Assembly (NCBI GenBank): GCA_022072445.1
Contig: JAJVHV010000019.1
Span: 62,001 to 126,000, forward strand
DNA length: 64,000 bases
Direction: 5' to 3'
Source: Phycisphaerae bacterium
GTDB lineage: Bacteria > Planctomycetota > Phycisphaerae > UBA1845 > Fen-1342
Positions 27,321 to 38,600 of the stretch are shown here, in pieces. How positions within the stretch are numbered: the stretch's first letter is position 1; every line of letters begins with the position of its first letter. Under the pieces are notes generated by a model. The model was given only the letters and a program-made list of their open reading frames with translations. It ran no database searches and was not told the DNA's origin. Position numbers and translations under genes: made by a program.

Positions 27321-27389
27321 AAAAAGAAACCCGCCGCCCATGGCGTCCGACCTCGCTGCTTGGAGGTCGGCCGCCGCCGGACGGCGGGT
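27321..27389 (-). terminator. Compound Rho-independent terminator of the DUF11 giant gene
   Basis: On the minus strand, ACCCGCCG (27389-27382) pairs with CGGCGGGT (27336-27329 region). An inner CCGACCTC/GAGGTCGG stem is enclosed, and the sequence runs into TTTCTTTTT at 27329-27321. It begins 23 bp after the stop at 27412. Confidence 0.8.
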
Positions 27390-27411
27390 GATGAATCAGA
27401 CTGTGTGCGAC

Positions 27412-30400
27412 CTACGGCGACTTCTTCGGTTCGCTCGGCGTCGACTGATCGGTCTTGGTCGAGGTCGGCGTCTTGTCGAGGAACTCGCCCAGGTTAATCG
27501 AGTTCTCAAGGTCCTTCTTGAGGGCGAACAGCGTCAGGTCGGTGTCGAGCTCGTCGATGCCGAGCGGGTCGCTGGCCGTGTTCGTCGTCGCGATGAAGTG
27601 CATCAGCAGCAGCGCCGGTGCGTAGTTGTACTCGATGCCGTTGAAGTCCAGGTGACCATACGGCGGCAGGAGCAGGTTACCCTCGGTGCTGGCGACGGCC
27701 TGGAACGCCCACGCGTCAGCTTCCCAGGTCGACTGCTCGGCGTAGTTGACCGTCAGCGACTTGCCGCTCAGGTGGTTCCAGCGGATCTCGCGCTCCTGGC
27801 TGTCGGTGATCCACGCCAGGATGTAGCCGTGCAGGTGACGGCCGCCCGGGTTCTTCGGATCAGGATCGGGGATGCCGTCCGGATCGAGAATCGTGAACGA
27901 CGTGACCGGCGTGTTCGGGAAGTCGGGACCGGGCCGGCCCGTAAAGACCGACCAGTACGCCGGCTGCTCGGCCGTCAGCTCGGTCGCGAAGTCGACCGAG
28001 TTGCACTCCAGCGGGTCGCCGTTGACGAAGTACATCTTGAGCCGCACGTCTCCGGCGCGATCGTTGACCAGCGAGATGAACACGTCCTGGATCAGCTCAG
28101 TCTGGAAGTTGATCGTGCCGTCGCCGTTCACGTCGGCCCACTTGAGCTCGACCTTCGGGAAGATGACGAAGCTGCCCTTGAAGTGCGCCGCGGGTGACGG
28201 GTTGTCGAGCACGTTGTTGTCGTTGCCCATGCCCGGCGGGGTGCCTGCGGCGCCGTCCGGACCCGTATGAACGCCGCCGTCGCCGCCGACCAGCTTGTCG
28301 TCGGCGTTGTCGGGCTGATTCGGGCCGTTGTTCGGGAAGCACGACGGACCGGTCGCGTTGATGCAGCCGACTTCCTCACCCTCGCCCACCAGATGTGCGC
28401 CCGAACGATCGATTCCGCCGTTGGTGAAGTCGATAATCCGGAACGCCACGCCGATGAGCGGGGCGGCGAAGTTCTGATTCGGATCGTTGCCGCAGGCCGA
28501 GCCCTTGATGCCGTCGATGCGGGCCTTGCCGGCGTTGGTCTGCAGCAGCGTCCGCAGGAAGTAGTTGGGCGACGAGATCGTGCTCACCAGCCGCTCATCC
28601 CACGAGAGGATGCAGTTCCGCATGCCGGTAAACTTCACCTCGTTCTGGTTCCACACGTCGTAACGGACCTGCACGATCGGCGGGCAGTTCGGAGCGCAGA
28701 CGCGGGCCGAGCAGCCGACCGTCACGGCACCCGCCGTGCAACCGCCGGCGTTGCCCGTGATCGTCGCGTTGTTGATGTAGCAGTTCTCGTCGCCGTCGGC
28801 GTCGCGACCAGCGAAGTCCAGGAACTCGCTCGACGTGTTGAAGAGCAGCGTGACCTCGGCCGTGGCAAACTGGCCCGGATCGAGATCGCCGGCGAAGAAC
28901 GCGACGGTTCCGGCCGCGGCGCAATTCGCATCGCGGTCGAAATCGCTGTTCAGGATCGTGATGCCGGCGTTGGTCGCGTCAGAGATCAGCTCCGGGTCCT
29001 TAATGCACACGTCCGCCACTGTCACCGGACCGACGTTGGTCGCGGTGATGGAGAACGTGACCGCGGCCGGGAAGGTGTAGACCGCGACCTCTTCACCCTG
29101 ATCCTCGATCGAGCCGTTGTTACCGGCGTCGATCTTGACGATCTTGGTGCAATCGAGCGCGCCGCCCTCGGCCATCAGCACGTCGGCCGTGTCGCTGTCC
29201 GTATCGCACGTGCCGCTGCCGGCACACACGTCGAGATAACCCTCGACGGTGAACGTGTTGCGGCAGACGCCCGTCGTCCCGGCCGGGACGATCGCGTCAA
29301 ACTCGATCGTCAAGACCTCGCCCTTCTTGATGTAGGGCTCGGCCGAGCGGGTACTGAAGTCGTGGCAAGTCTTCACGCCGTTCATGTTCAGCGACGCGAA
29401 TTCTGAGCTCACGGTGGTCGCGCCAAGCTTGGCGACAATCGATCCCGGAACGATCGACCAGCCGGCACAGCTCATCGTGTCGGTCACGCAAATCTTCGGA
29501 ATCTTCTTGTCGGTCGCCGTGTTGCCGTTCGTAATCGTGATGCAGAACGTGACCTTGTCGCCCGGCTGCGCCAGCACCGACTCGGCACATTCGCTGGCCG
29601 GCTCGTCCTTGCAGCGGACCTTCTTATCCACCTCCAGGTTGCAGCCCGGCGGCGGGAAGCAGACGGTCGCTTCGCAGGTCGTGCCCACGTCAGTGCCCGG
29701 CGGGCTCGGCGGCACGCAGACTCCCGTCGTACCGGCCATTTCGCCGGCGGCCGAGGCCTCGCTGATGAAGCACCCGTCGCCCGCGCTGCCGTCGCAGTCC
29801 GCGAACAAGAGCGCGCATTCAAGAGTCTCGATGCGGATGCGGTAGATCCAGCAGACCGTCGCACCCGGAGCAACCGGCTTGCTGACGCCCAGTTCGCTCG
29901 ATTCGAACTTCACGCACGGGTCGAAGCCCGGGACGCAGAACTCCAGTTCCGGATCGGTCACCGTGACATTCAGGTTGATCAATCCGGTGTTGGTCACGCA
30001 GGTCTCGTACTCGATGCAGACCGGGAAGACCTGATCGGTGAACGTGAACGTCGAAGCGTTGACGTTCTCGAACTCGTTCGCTTCGCAGGCCGTGCTGCAA
30101 TCGGCGTCCTTGTCCCACGCGATGCGCTTGATCTTCTTCGTGCAGGTCAAGCCGAGCGGCAGGATGTCCACACCCTCGGTGTCCTCGTCCAGGCAGGTGT
30201 AATCAAACGGCGGCGTCGTATCGACCGCGGCCTCCACGATCACATGATTGCAGGGGCTCTTGCTCGGATCGACGACGCCCGGGTTCTTCAACGTTGCCTG
30301 GAACAGGATGCGAAGCTCCTGACCCGGACCGAACGTGCCGTCGCAGGTGAACGGAACGCCGTCGACGTTGAAGTTGGCCGGAATGGTCGCACAGGGCGCC

Positions 30401-33400
30401 GCGCCGCCGATGCTGAAGACGCGGACGTTGAACGGCACCGAGGCGAATTGGGCCTTCTCACTCAGCGTGTCGGTGATCCGCAGCGAGCGGATCGTGCCTT
30501 CCGCTTCCGTGCACAGGTTGATGATGCGGATGCGATACTCCAGGCACGCGGCCGGCGACGCCTTCAGCCAGCTCTCGGCCGTATCGAACGTGCAGTCGCC
30601 GTCGGTGTCGGCGTTCACCCAGCCGGTCTCGTTGTTGCCCGGCGACGTGCAGTTGTCCAGGCAGCGCACTTCCTTGATGACCTGGATGTTGCAGTTACTC
30701 AGGCGCACCGTGCAGTCGCACGGGTTGCTCACCGTGCGCGTCGCACCCTGGTCGCAGACGGTTGAACCGTCGGCCTCGCCGCTCGAGGTCGAGTTGTTCG
30801 TGTACGCGTTCTCGCAGCCGGCGTCCTGGCCGTCCTGCGCGGCGAACAGCACGAACTGGTTGATGTTCGCAATCGGAATGCGGCAGAACTTCTGCTGCGA
30901 CGCGGCAATGGCCAGCGAGCCGATCGAAGCGCACAGGTCGTTGCCGCCGCTGGCGCACGACCCGGTGCACAGGTCGCACACCGTGACGTTCGAACCCGCC
31001 GCGATCGCGTCCTTCACCAGCTCGTTGTCGCAGACCTGCGCGTTGATCAGATTCACTTCGCCGTCGTTGGTGACGCTGAAGCGGTAGATGAGCTGACTCG
31101 TCGCGCTGAACGACACACCCGTGATGTCCAGATCGTCGCTGAAATCGCGATCGCCATCGGCCGCGCCGCCATTCACGTCGCCGTCGCCATTGCCATCGAA
31201 GCCGACTTCCTTCGTGCAGGCGATGCTCGGGATGACGACGTTGATCGCGGCGGTGTCCGGACCGGCGTCGCAGGTTTCCTGGATGCCGCAGCCGCCCGGA
31301 TTGGCGCAGGCCTCGGTGTATCCCGCGACCGACACGCTGTTGACGCAATCCGGATCAACGCCCTTCGTGTTGAAGTTCGCCGGCACGCGCAGGTCAAACG
31401 TGATCGTGAGCGTCTCGCCCACGCCGATGCCCAGCGGCTTGCTGCACGCCGCGAACGTGAAGCACTGCTCGGTGCCGTTGTTCAAGCCAGTCTCGAACGC
31501 CGTGCGCACGCAGTTGGTCACCGTCGTCGCGGCGATGGTCGCATTGGTCGAATTCGCCACCAGCCACGGCCGGCAGGCCGGGTCGAGAATGTCCGTGATG
31601 CAGACGCGCGGGATCGGAACCGTGCCAGCGTTGGCCACACGGATGCGGAAGCGAACCAGCGAACCCGGCAGTGCATTGACCTTCTCGGTGTACGCCGCGT
31701 CCGAATCCTCGGCGCATTTCACGTCTTTGACCACCGTCAGGGCGCACGGCGGCGGGAAGCAGACCGTCGTCCCACACGTGCTCGTCTGAGCCGGACAGTT
31801 GTACGGCGTCGGAATGCAGACCTGCTCGCTGTTCGTGCCGTCGCAGTTCGTGTCGCCGTTCGGAACGCCGCTGACGGTCGCGAGATTGTCATAGCAGTCG
31901 CCGGTGGTATTGCCGTCGAGGTCGGCGAGCTGCCGGGCGGCTTCGGCGGTCAGGATTTTCACCTGACAGATGAAGTCGCGGAATCCGCCGGCGGGAACGC
32001 ATTTCGCCACCGTCTGAAACTCGCACTCCGACGTCTGAATCGTGCCGTCGCCGTTGATGTCGAACGTGACGCACGGCGCCAGGGCGGCGACGTCGGCCTG
32101 TAGCGCGTCGTCGTCCACCGTGGTGGTCAGCGCCACCTCACCGGTGTTGGTCGCCCGGACGCGCAGCTTGAGCACCATTGGGAAGTTCTTGCTGAGCAGA
32201 TCGGTTTGAGCGTTGGTAATCGCCACGAACGCGTCGTCGGTCAGGCAGTTGCCGTTCACGTCCGACGCATACTCGATCCACGCCTTCGTGCACGTGATGC
32301 CCAGCCGCTTGACGACCACGCTTGCATCCTCGGCGTCGCAGGGCGTGAAGCACGGGCAGCCGCCCTGCGCATCGCCCTCGACGACGACCGTGTTCGTCAC
32401 GGTTTGCGGCGCCGTGTCGCACGGCGAGCAGACGTCGAACGTGATGGTGATCTTGTCGCCGGCGACCATCGGACCCGTCGCGCAATCCGCGGCCAGGTCG
32501 ATAGTGAACGGCGTGCCGTCGGCGCGGACCTTAGCGGCCGCGGCCGGACAGTTGATCGCACTCCCGCCGTTGGGCGTGAACTGCACCACCGCCGAGCCGA
32601 CGATGGGGCTGAAGACGGGCAGCAGGTCAGTGACGCGGACAGACGCCTGCGGCGAGCCGCCGATGTGCGTGATTGTAACGACGAACCGGAACGCGGCACC
32701 CGGCACGATGTCAAGCGAGTCGAGCAAGCCGCCGACCGTGGTGCGGCCAGTGTCGCAATTCGTCAGGCACTGCACTTTCTTCTCGACAGTCAGCGGGCAC
32801 AGCTCGCGGCAGACCACCGCGACCGAGTCGAATTGCAGCGTCGAGCCGGCGCCGCACACGTCGCCGCTGGCATTCGGCGTCGCCGTGGCGCGGGCGCAGT
32901 TGGCGTAGCAGTTCGGATCGCCGGCCGGACCGCCGTTCGGATCGCCGTCTTTGGTCGAGCCACCGCCGAGCGACTGGAAATCCCTGCCCAGTCCGGCGCC
33001 GCCGCCCTCGGGTGTCTGCTGGCAACTGCCGTGTCCGGGCTCTTCGTCTTGCGAGAGGAAGCACGTCAGGTCGTCGATCGTCTCGATGCGAACCCAGCAG
33101 TAGATCGATTGCGTCTCGCCTGGTCCGACGACGATGGTCTTCGAACCGCCCCCGGTTTCACATAGCTCGCAGCAGCCGTCGGGGAACGAAACGCCCGGCG
33201 AGCAGTTCTGCACGTCATTGCACAGGAACTGATCGGTAATCGTCACCGTCTCGGGGATTTCGGTCCCAGTGTTGGTCACCGTGTAGCGATAGACGATGGC
33301 CAGCGGGAAGCAGGACGGATCCTGCGGTACGTCGACGCTCGCGTCGAAGTCGGCGTCGACTCCGCCCAGGTCGCACGTGCCGTCGAAGTTGCAGTCGAGG

Positions 33401-35289
33401 CCGACGTCCTTGACGAAAGCGACATTGCGGCAGATGAGGTTGACGAACGCCTCATTGTCGTCGCCGGAGATGAAGTCGTCGCCGCCCGCGACGGAGTCGA
33501 TCACGCCGTTCGGACCGGGCAGAATGACGATGCCGCCGGCGGTCAGCAACTGACCGTTCACAACGACCTGGATGTCGTCGCCGCCGGCAGTCGATTCGCT
33601 GACGCCGTTGCCGCCGTCAACGATCGTGATCGCCTTGGGAATCTCAAGCCGCGTGTCGGTGTCGCGGGCGATGTCGAAGACGTCGTCGGCGGCGTTGGCG
33701 TCATCGGCGCAGGGGCCCTTGCCCGCGGCGATCGGATCGCCGAAGGCCGACACGCTGTTCAGCCCGTCGATCAGGAACTTCGGCCCGTTGCAGAACGTCT
33801 CATCGTCGCGCAAGCAGTCATTCGCCGGCCCGACACACACTTTCGCCTGAAACGTGACTTCGACGCGGTCGCCAAGGATCACCTCGGTGATGTCGTCGCC
33901 ATTATCGTCGATGCAAGTAGAGCCCAGGAGAACTCCCAGACAACGGCGCGTGCCGTTCACAACATCGACGAGGAACTGATTCCCTGACGCGCCGAAAAAC
34001 GCCGGGTTGAAATTGAAGCCGCCCGCGTTGCTGAAGTCGATGGTCTGGCCGGCACCACCCGTATCCGAGGGCCGGAAGAGCTTGACCTGCAACGTGCCAT
34101 TGATGGGCGTCAGCGTCGCCGGCAGAACCGCCTGAATCTTGTCCTGCAGGTCAACCGCCAGGTCGAGCGAGCCGGTGTTCTTGACCGTGATGCGAAACTC
34201 GACAGTCGAATCGGGCAGCGCATCGACGCTGCGGCGCCAGATGCCGTCGCCGCCCACGCAGCGCACTTCCTTGAACACTTCAATCTCGGGCACATGCACC
34301 GAGACGCGGGCGAAGTCTTCAGTGCCGTCGCCCGAGGTCGAACCGCCGCGAAGCTGCACGGCCAGATTGAACATCCGGCTGACGCGCTGCTCAAACGTCT
34401 CACCCGGGAACACAATTGCGACTTTGCTATCGATTTCGGCCACGAGGAACTCGACGTCATCGTTGCCGAAACCATCCGGAAACGCCTTGATCCCGTCGCG
34501 GCCGCGATCGCGGATTTCTGTGGTGGTCGAACCCGTCGGCGGGAACACGGTCACGCCGGTCAGGTTGTCGCCGAAGCGATTCCGCGCGATGATTTCCGTG
34601 TTGAATGTCGAACGCTGACTCTGGGCAAAAATCAGGTCGGCGATGGCGTTCTCGAATGGAATGTTGTCCGGCAGACACACGAACAGGTCGACTTCGTAGT
34701 CCTCGGTCGTGTTGTTCTCGCTGAACAGAGGTTGATTCAGCGGCCCCCAGCGGTTCTCAGGATTCGTCGTGAACGTCCGCGACGGGTCGCCGTCGCCATC
34801 CGCGTCGAACGGCACCATCACGTGCGGAACGGGCTTGAGGGCGGTCTCGTCCGGGAGATCCGGCGGCGTCAGGAGCTTCGGGGCGGCCGCAAACGCGTCT
34901 TTGCGGCCCGCCACGGCACTGAAGTCGCCGTTGCAGATATTGACGCCGAACGCGATGAAGCTGTCGTCAAATGACAGATCGCCGTCGGTGTCCGGCTTGT
35001 AGACGACGTAAAAATCGCCGATGTTAATCGGCGAGTGCTGAAGGCGAGCGTTGGGGTTCGAAGCGGCGGCGATGGGTTCGTCCTGGAAACCGTCGGCACC
35101 GGGGTTGCCGGGGTCGAACTTGGTGTCCAGCGCCCAGACCACCACGTGCCCCAGCGGCGGATCGTTCAGCAGGGCCTTGAAATCCGAGAGGTTGCCATCT
35201 AGGACAACCTGGCCCGACGCCGATCCGCACAGACTGAGCAGCGACGAGAGCACGATCCAGCAGCGGGTGGAACACTTCGACGTAGACAT
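27412..35289 (-). CDS. Giant secreted DUF11-repeat surface protein
   Basis: This 2,625-residue protein starts at ATG 35289, which begins the signal peptide MSTSKCSTRCWIVLSSLLSL. An N-terminal domain (about 30-300) is followed by about ten DUF11-like (conserved repeat, TIGR01451-type) modules. These are beta-sandwich folds such as DSTVEFRITVKNTGSLDL and GSLVRFRIRVANAGTVPIP. Two forms alternate: one opening with a Val-Lys-Lys/Asp-Val-xx-Cys motif, the other with a CTK motif followed by a long Asp/Asn-rich loop. Cysteines are abundant. The C-terminal 430 residues hold two modules shared with the 42284 protein, in the opposite order. No catalytic or anchor motif is seen. It is likely a cell-surface or extracellular matrix protein. 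Confidence 0.85.
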   Translation of the reverse strand: MSTSKCSTRCWIVLSSLLSLCGSASGQVVLDGNLSDFKALLNDPPLGHVVVWALDTKFDPGNPGADGFQDEPIAAASNPNARLQHSPINIGDFYVVYKPDTDGDLSFDDSFIAFGVNICNGDFSAVAGRKDAFAAAPKLLTPPDLPDETALKPVPHVMVPFDADGDGDPSRTFTTNPENRWGPLNQPLFSENNTTEDYEVDLFVCLPDNIPFENAIADLIFAQSQRSTFNTEIIARNRFGDNLTGVTVFPPTGSTTTEIRDRGRDGIKAFPDGFGNDDVEFLVAEIDSKVAIVFPGETFEQRVSRMFNLAVQLRGGSTSGDGTEDFARVSVHVPEIEVFKEVRCVGGDGIWRRSVDALPDSTVEFRITVKNTGSLDLAVDLQDKIQAVLPATLTPINGTLQVKLFRPSDTGGAGQTIDFSNAGGFNFNPAFFGASGNQFLVDVVNGTRRCLGVLLGSTCIDDNGDDITEVILGDRVEVTFQAKVCVGPANDCLRDDETFCNGPKFLIDGLNSVSAFGDPIAAGKGPCADDANAADDVFDIARDTDTRLEIPKAITIVDGGNGVSESTAGGDDIQVVVNGQLLTAGGIVILPGPNGVIDSVAGGDDFISGDDNEAFVNLICRNVAFVKDVGLDCNFDGTCDLGGVDADFDASVDVPQDPSCFPLAIVYRYTVTNTGTEIPETVTITDQFLCNDVQNCSPGVSFPDGCCELCETGGGSKTIVVGPGETQSIYCWVRIETIDDLTCFLSQDEEPGHGSCQQTPEGGGAGLGRDFQSLGGGSTKDGDPNGGPAGDPNCYANCARATATPNASGDVCGAGSTLQFDSVAVVCRELCPLTVEKKVQCLTNCDTGRTTVGGLLDSLDIVPGAAFRFVVTITHIGGSPQASVRVTDLLPVFSPIVGSAVVQFTPNGGSAINCPAAAAKVRADGTPFTIDLAADCATGPMVAGDKITITFDVCSPCDTAPQTVTNTVVVEGDAQGGCPCFTPCDAEDASVVVKRLGITCTKAWIEYASDVNGNCLTDDAFVAITNAQTDLLSKNFPMVLKLRVRATNTGEVALTTTVDDDALQADVAALAPCVTFDINGDGTIQTSECEFQTVAKCVPAGGFRDFICQVKILTAEAARQLADLDGNTTGDCYDNLATVSGVPNGDTNCDGTNSEQVCIPTPYNCPAQTSTCGTTVCFPPPCALTVVKDVKCAEDSDAAYTEKVNALPGSLVRFRIRVANAGTVPIPRVCITDILDPACRPWLVANSTNATIAATTVTNCVRTAFETGLNNGTEQCFTFAACSKPLGIGVGETLTITFDLRVPANFNTKGVDPDCVNSVSVAGYTEACANPGGCGIQETCDAGPDTAAINVVIPSIACTKEVGFDGNGDGDVNGGAADGDRDFSDDLDITGVSFSATSQLIYRFSVTNDGEVNLINAQVCDNELVKDAIAAGSNVTVCDLCTGSCASGGNDLCASIGSLAIAASQQKFCRIPIANINQFVLFAAQDGQDAGCENAYTNNSTSSGEADGSTVCDQGATRTVSNPCDCTVRLSNCNIQVIKEVRCLDNCTSPGNNETGWVNADTDGDCTFDTAESWLKASPAACLEYRIRIINLCTEAEGTIRSLRITDTLSEKAQFASVPFNVRVFSIGGAAPCATIPANFNVDGVPFTCDGTFGPGQELRILFQATLKNPGVVDPSKSPCNHVIVEAAVDTTPPFDYTCLDEDTEGVDILPLGLTCTKKIKRIAWDKDADCSTACEANEFENVNASTFTFTDQVFPVCIEYETCVTNTGLINLNVTVTDPELEFCVPGFDPCVKFESSELGVSKPVAPGATVCWIYRIRIETLECALLFADCDGSAGDGCFISEASAAGEMAGTTGVCVPPSPPGTDVGTTCEATVCFPPPGCNLEVDKKVRCKDEPASECAESVLAQPGDKVTFCITITNGNTATDKKIPKICVTDTMSCAGWSIVPGSIVAKLGATTVSSEFASLNMNGVKTCHDFSTRSAEPYIKKGEVLTIEFDAIVPAGTTGVCRNTFTVEGYLDVCAGSGTCDTDSDTADVLMAEGGALDCTKIVKIDAGNNGSIEDQGEEVAVYTFPAAVTFSITATNVGPVTVADVCIKDPELISDATNAGITILNSDFDRDANCAAAGTVAFFAGDLDPGQFATAEVTLLFNTSSEFLDFAGRDADGDENCYINNATITGNAGGCTAGAVTVGCSARVCAPNCPPIVQVRYDVWNQNEVKFTGMRNCILSWDERLVSTISSPNYFLRTLLQTNAGKARIDGIKGSACGNDPNQNFAAPLIGVAFRIIDFTNGGIDRSGAHLVGEGEEVGCINATGPSCFPNNGPNQPDNADDKLVGGDGGVHTGPDGAAGTPPGMGNDNNVLDNPSPAAHFKGSFVIFPKVELKWADVNGDGTINFQTELIQDVFISLVNDRAGDVRLKMYFVNGDPLECNSVDFATELTAEQPAYWSVFTGRPGPDFPNTPVTSFTILDPDGIPDPDPKNPGGRHLHGYILAWITDSQEREIRWNHLSGKSLTVNYAEQSTWEADAWAFQAVASTEGNLLLPPYGHLDFNGIEYNYAPALLLMHFIATTNTASDPLGIDELDTDLTLFALKKDLENSINLGEFLDKTPTSTKTDQSTPSEPKKSP

Positions 35290-35561
35290 GACCTCTTCCC
35301 TCATGCAATTTCACGTAGAAGAGTGTGAAGCCCGCGCCGCCATATCCGGACGACGATGCGGCGCGCTTCGGCCCGATCGGAGCGCGGACACTGAGGTCTT
35401 GTAACTTGCCGCGGACGAGTGACTTCCCACCGTTCCGCGACCGCCCCGAACACGCGTCGCTTCCGGAACTTCACCTCCTCGAAGGCGCGAGTTTACGTTA
35501 TCGGTTTCGAAGTGTCAACAAACTCACGCGTCTTTTTCTCGGAACCCGCGCGCCGGGACCC

Positions 35562-35587
35562 AAAAAAAAGGGCGCCAGATGGCGCCC
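35562..35587 (-). terminator. Rho-independent terminator of the PKD-repeat gene
   Basis: On the minus strand, GGGCGCCA (35587-35580) and TGGCGCCC (35577-35570) form an 8-bp perfect stem with a 2-nt loop, followed by eight T (35569-35562). It lies 27 bp after the stop at 35614. This is a textbook intrinsic terminator. Confidence 0.95.
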
Positions 35588-35613
35588 TGAAGAGTCCGAA
35601 AATGTTCGCCCGA

Positions 35614-38600
35614 TCAATCGAGCAGATCGATGGTCGCAATACGGTGATTCGTGTTTCCGATAATCAACGTGCCAGCGCGAATCACCGGCGCCAGGTTGAT
35701 CCCGCTCATCGTGTCGCTCTGGACCCATTCCACCAGTGACGGATTCGTCGGATCCAGCACGTCAAACCGAGCGATGCGTGGCGGTCCGCCCCAGATTGGC
35801 CCCGACGCGACGTAGAGCCGACTGTCGCTGGCAAACGTCATGCCGCTCGAATTCCAGCCGCCGAAGAGTGCCGCCAGGTCGAACGACGACTCCAGAACGA
35901 TGTTCAGAGCGTTTGACGCGTCATACAGATTGCACGACGCCGCCGCGTCGACCGCGACGATGTTCGCCGGCGAGATTGCGAACTGCTGGATATCGGTGCC
36001 AACGTCGATCGACCCTGCGGCCGAGAGCGACCGCCACGTCGGCGTCCAGAGATCGTAGCCCGACACGTCGACGATTCGGATGCAATTCGAGGGATACTCG
36101 ACCAGGTACACGCGACCGTTCGCGTACTTGATCATCCGTGCGGCGTTGCCCGCCGAAACGGCCAGCGTGCCCACCACCTGCGGCGCGGCCGGATTGACGA
36201 TGCTCAGCACTTTCAGTCCCGCCGGACCGGCCGCTACGAACGCGGTCCGTCCGGTCGTATCCACGTCGAAAACGACCTGGCCATCGCTGCTGGCCGTGTC
36301 AAAAACGGAAAGCAGTGGCGGATTGGGCGCCTGTGCGCGGTAAATTCGCAGTCCATCCGCCGAAGCAAGCAGCAGATTGCCGTTCGCCGAAGCGATCGCC
36401 CAGGCCGCGGGTACGTTCGACTGACTCAGCAGCGCCGGATTGGTGACGTTGCTGATGTCGATCGCCGACAGGTTGTCGGTCAGATGCGAGACCCACGCGA
36501 TGTTGCCCTCGATCGCCAGGTCGCTGGCGGCCAGATTCGCGAACGGCAGCGAGTTCAGGAAGGTCATGAACCGCTTCACGTGAACCGTCTTCGTCACCGT
36601 CGCCGAATTCACGCCGCCGGCGTCATACACCGTCAACTTGACGGCGAACTGTCCATCGCTCGTGTAACGATAGAACACCGGCTGGCCCCAGCGCGAAACG
36701 CCCTGCGCCAGCTCCCACTCATAAAACGCCGCGCCCTGCGACAGCGACGCGTCAAATTTCACTTCCACGCCGAATTCAACCGGGTTGTTCGCGGTGAGAC
36801 CGACCTCGGCCCAGACATCCGGATTCACCGACGTGCGCTCGTAGACCTTGAAATCCGCCTTCAGGTTCGACGCCTGAATCGTCGCCACCATCGCATCCGC
36901 ATGCGTCGCGCCGCAAGCGTCCGTCACCGTCAGCGTCACGTTGTACGTCCCAGCCGATGACCAACTGTTCGTCACCGTCTTGCCCGTCTTCGTGTTGCCG
37001 CCGCCGAAATCCCACGAGTACGACTGAATCGTCCCGTCCGGATCGCTCGACCCGCCGCCGTCGAACGTCAGCGTCTGGTTCGGCACGCCGCTCTGGTCCG
37101 CTCCCGCGTTCGCCGTCGGCGGCTGGTTGCTCGCGCACGGATCGCCGATCGTCACCGTCGCCGTATCCGCCGCCGACTGCGCGTTGCACGTGTCCTTCAC
37201 CCACAGCTTCAGCGTGTACGTCCCCGGCGAGGCGTAGGCGTGCGAAGCGGTCGGCGTCGTCAGCCAGCCGCTGCTCTGCCCGTCGCCGTAGTTCCACCAA
37301 TACTTGCTAATCGTGCTATTCCCGTCCGGATCGGTCGATCCGCTACCGTCGAAGTTCACCGCCACCCCGGGCGTACCCGACTTATCGGGCCCGGCTTCGG
37401 CGACCGGCGGGTGATTGGTGGAGCACGGATCGGACGTGATCGTCACGACCGCGACGTCGGTCCGCGAGCTGCCGCGATCGTCCGTCACGGTCAGCGTCGC
37501 GGTGAACGAGCCCGCCGCCGACCAGCTCTGCGTGACGATCTTGCCGACCTGGGTCGAACCGGACTGCGTGCTGCCGGTGAACACCCAGGTGTAGTCCTGA
37601 ATCGTGCCGTCGGGGTCGCTCGACCCGCTGGCATCAAACGTCAGCACCTGCCCGATGCCGCCGCTCTGATCGGCGCCGGCGTTGGCCACGGGCGGGGCGT
37701 TGATGATCGCGACGACCGTGTCGGTGTCGCTGCCGCCGCACTCGTCGGTGACCGTCAGCGTGGCCGACTTGCTGCCCGAGCTGCTCCAGCTATTCGTGAC
37801 GACCTTCCCGGTTTTGGTCACGCCGCCGCCAAAGTCCCACGAATACGTCTGGATGGTGCCGTCCGAGTCGGTCGACCCGCTGGCGTCAAACGTCAGCGTC
37901 TGGCCGGTCTCGCCGCTCTGGTCGGCGCCGGCGTTCGCCACCGGCGCGACGTTGCCCGCACAGTGATTGATCGTCGCCACGACCGTATCAGGCGATGACG
38001 AGCCACCGCACTCGTCGGTCACCGTCAGCGTGACGTTGTAGGTGCCGTCGGCCGACCAGCTATGCGTGACGACCTTGCCGGTCTTGGTCACGCCGCCGCC
38101 GAAATTCCACGAATACGTCTGAATCGTGCCGTCCGAATCGGTCGACGCGCCGCCGTCGAACGTCAGCGTCTGGCCCGTGTCGCCGCTCTGGTCGGCGCCG
38201 GCGTTGGCCACCGGGGCCGTGTTATTGAGGCAGTGATTGACGTTGACGACGACCGTGTCATTGCCGCTGCCGCCGCACTCGTCGGTCACGGTGAGCGTGA
38301 CGTTGTACGTGCCGTCGGCCGACCAGCTATGCGTGACGACCTTGCCGGTCTTGGTCACGCCGCCGCCGAAGTTCCACGAATACGTCTGAATCGTGCCGTC
38401 CGAATCGGTCGACGCGCCGCCGTCGAACGTCAGCGTCTGGCCCGTGTCGCCGCTCTTGTCGGTGCCGGCATTGGCCACCGGCGGCACGTTGCCAATGCAG
38501 TGGTTGACCGTGACGGCGGCGCTGTCGAACGCTGACTCGACGCAGGCGTCCTTCACCTTCAACTTCGCGGTGTAGCTGCCGTCGGCCGCGTACGTGTGCG

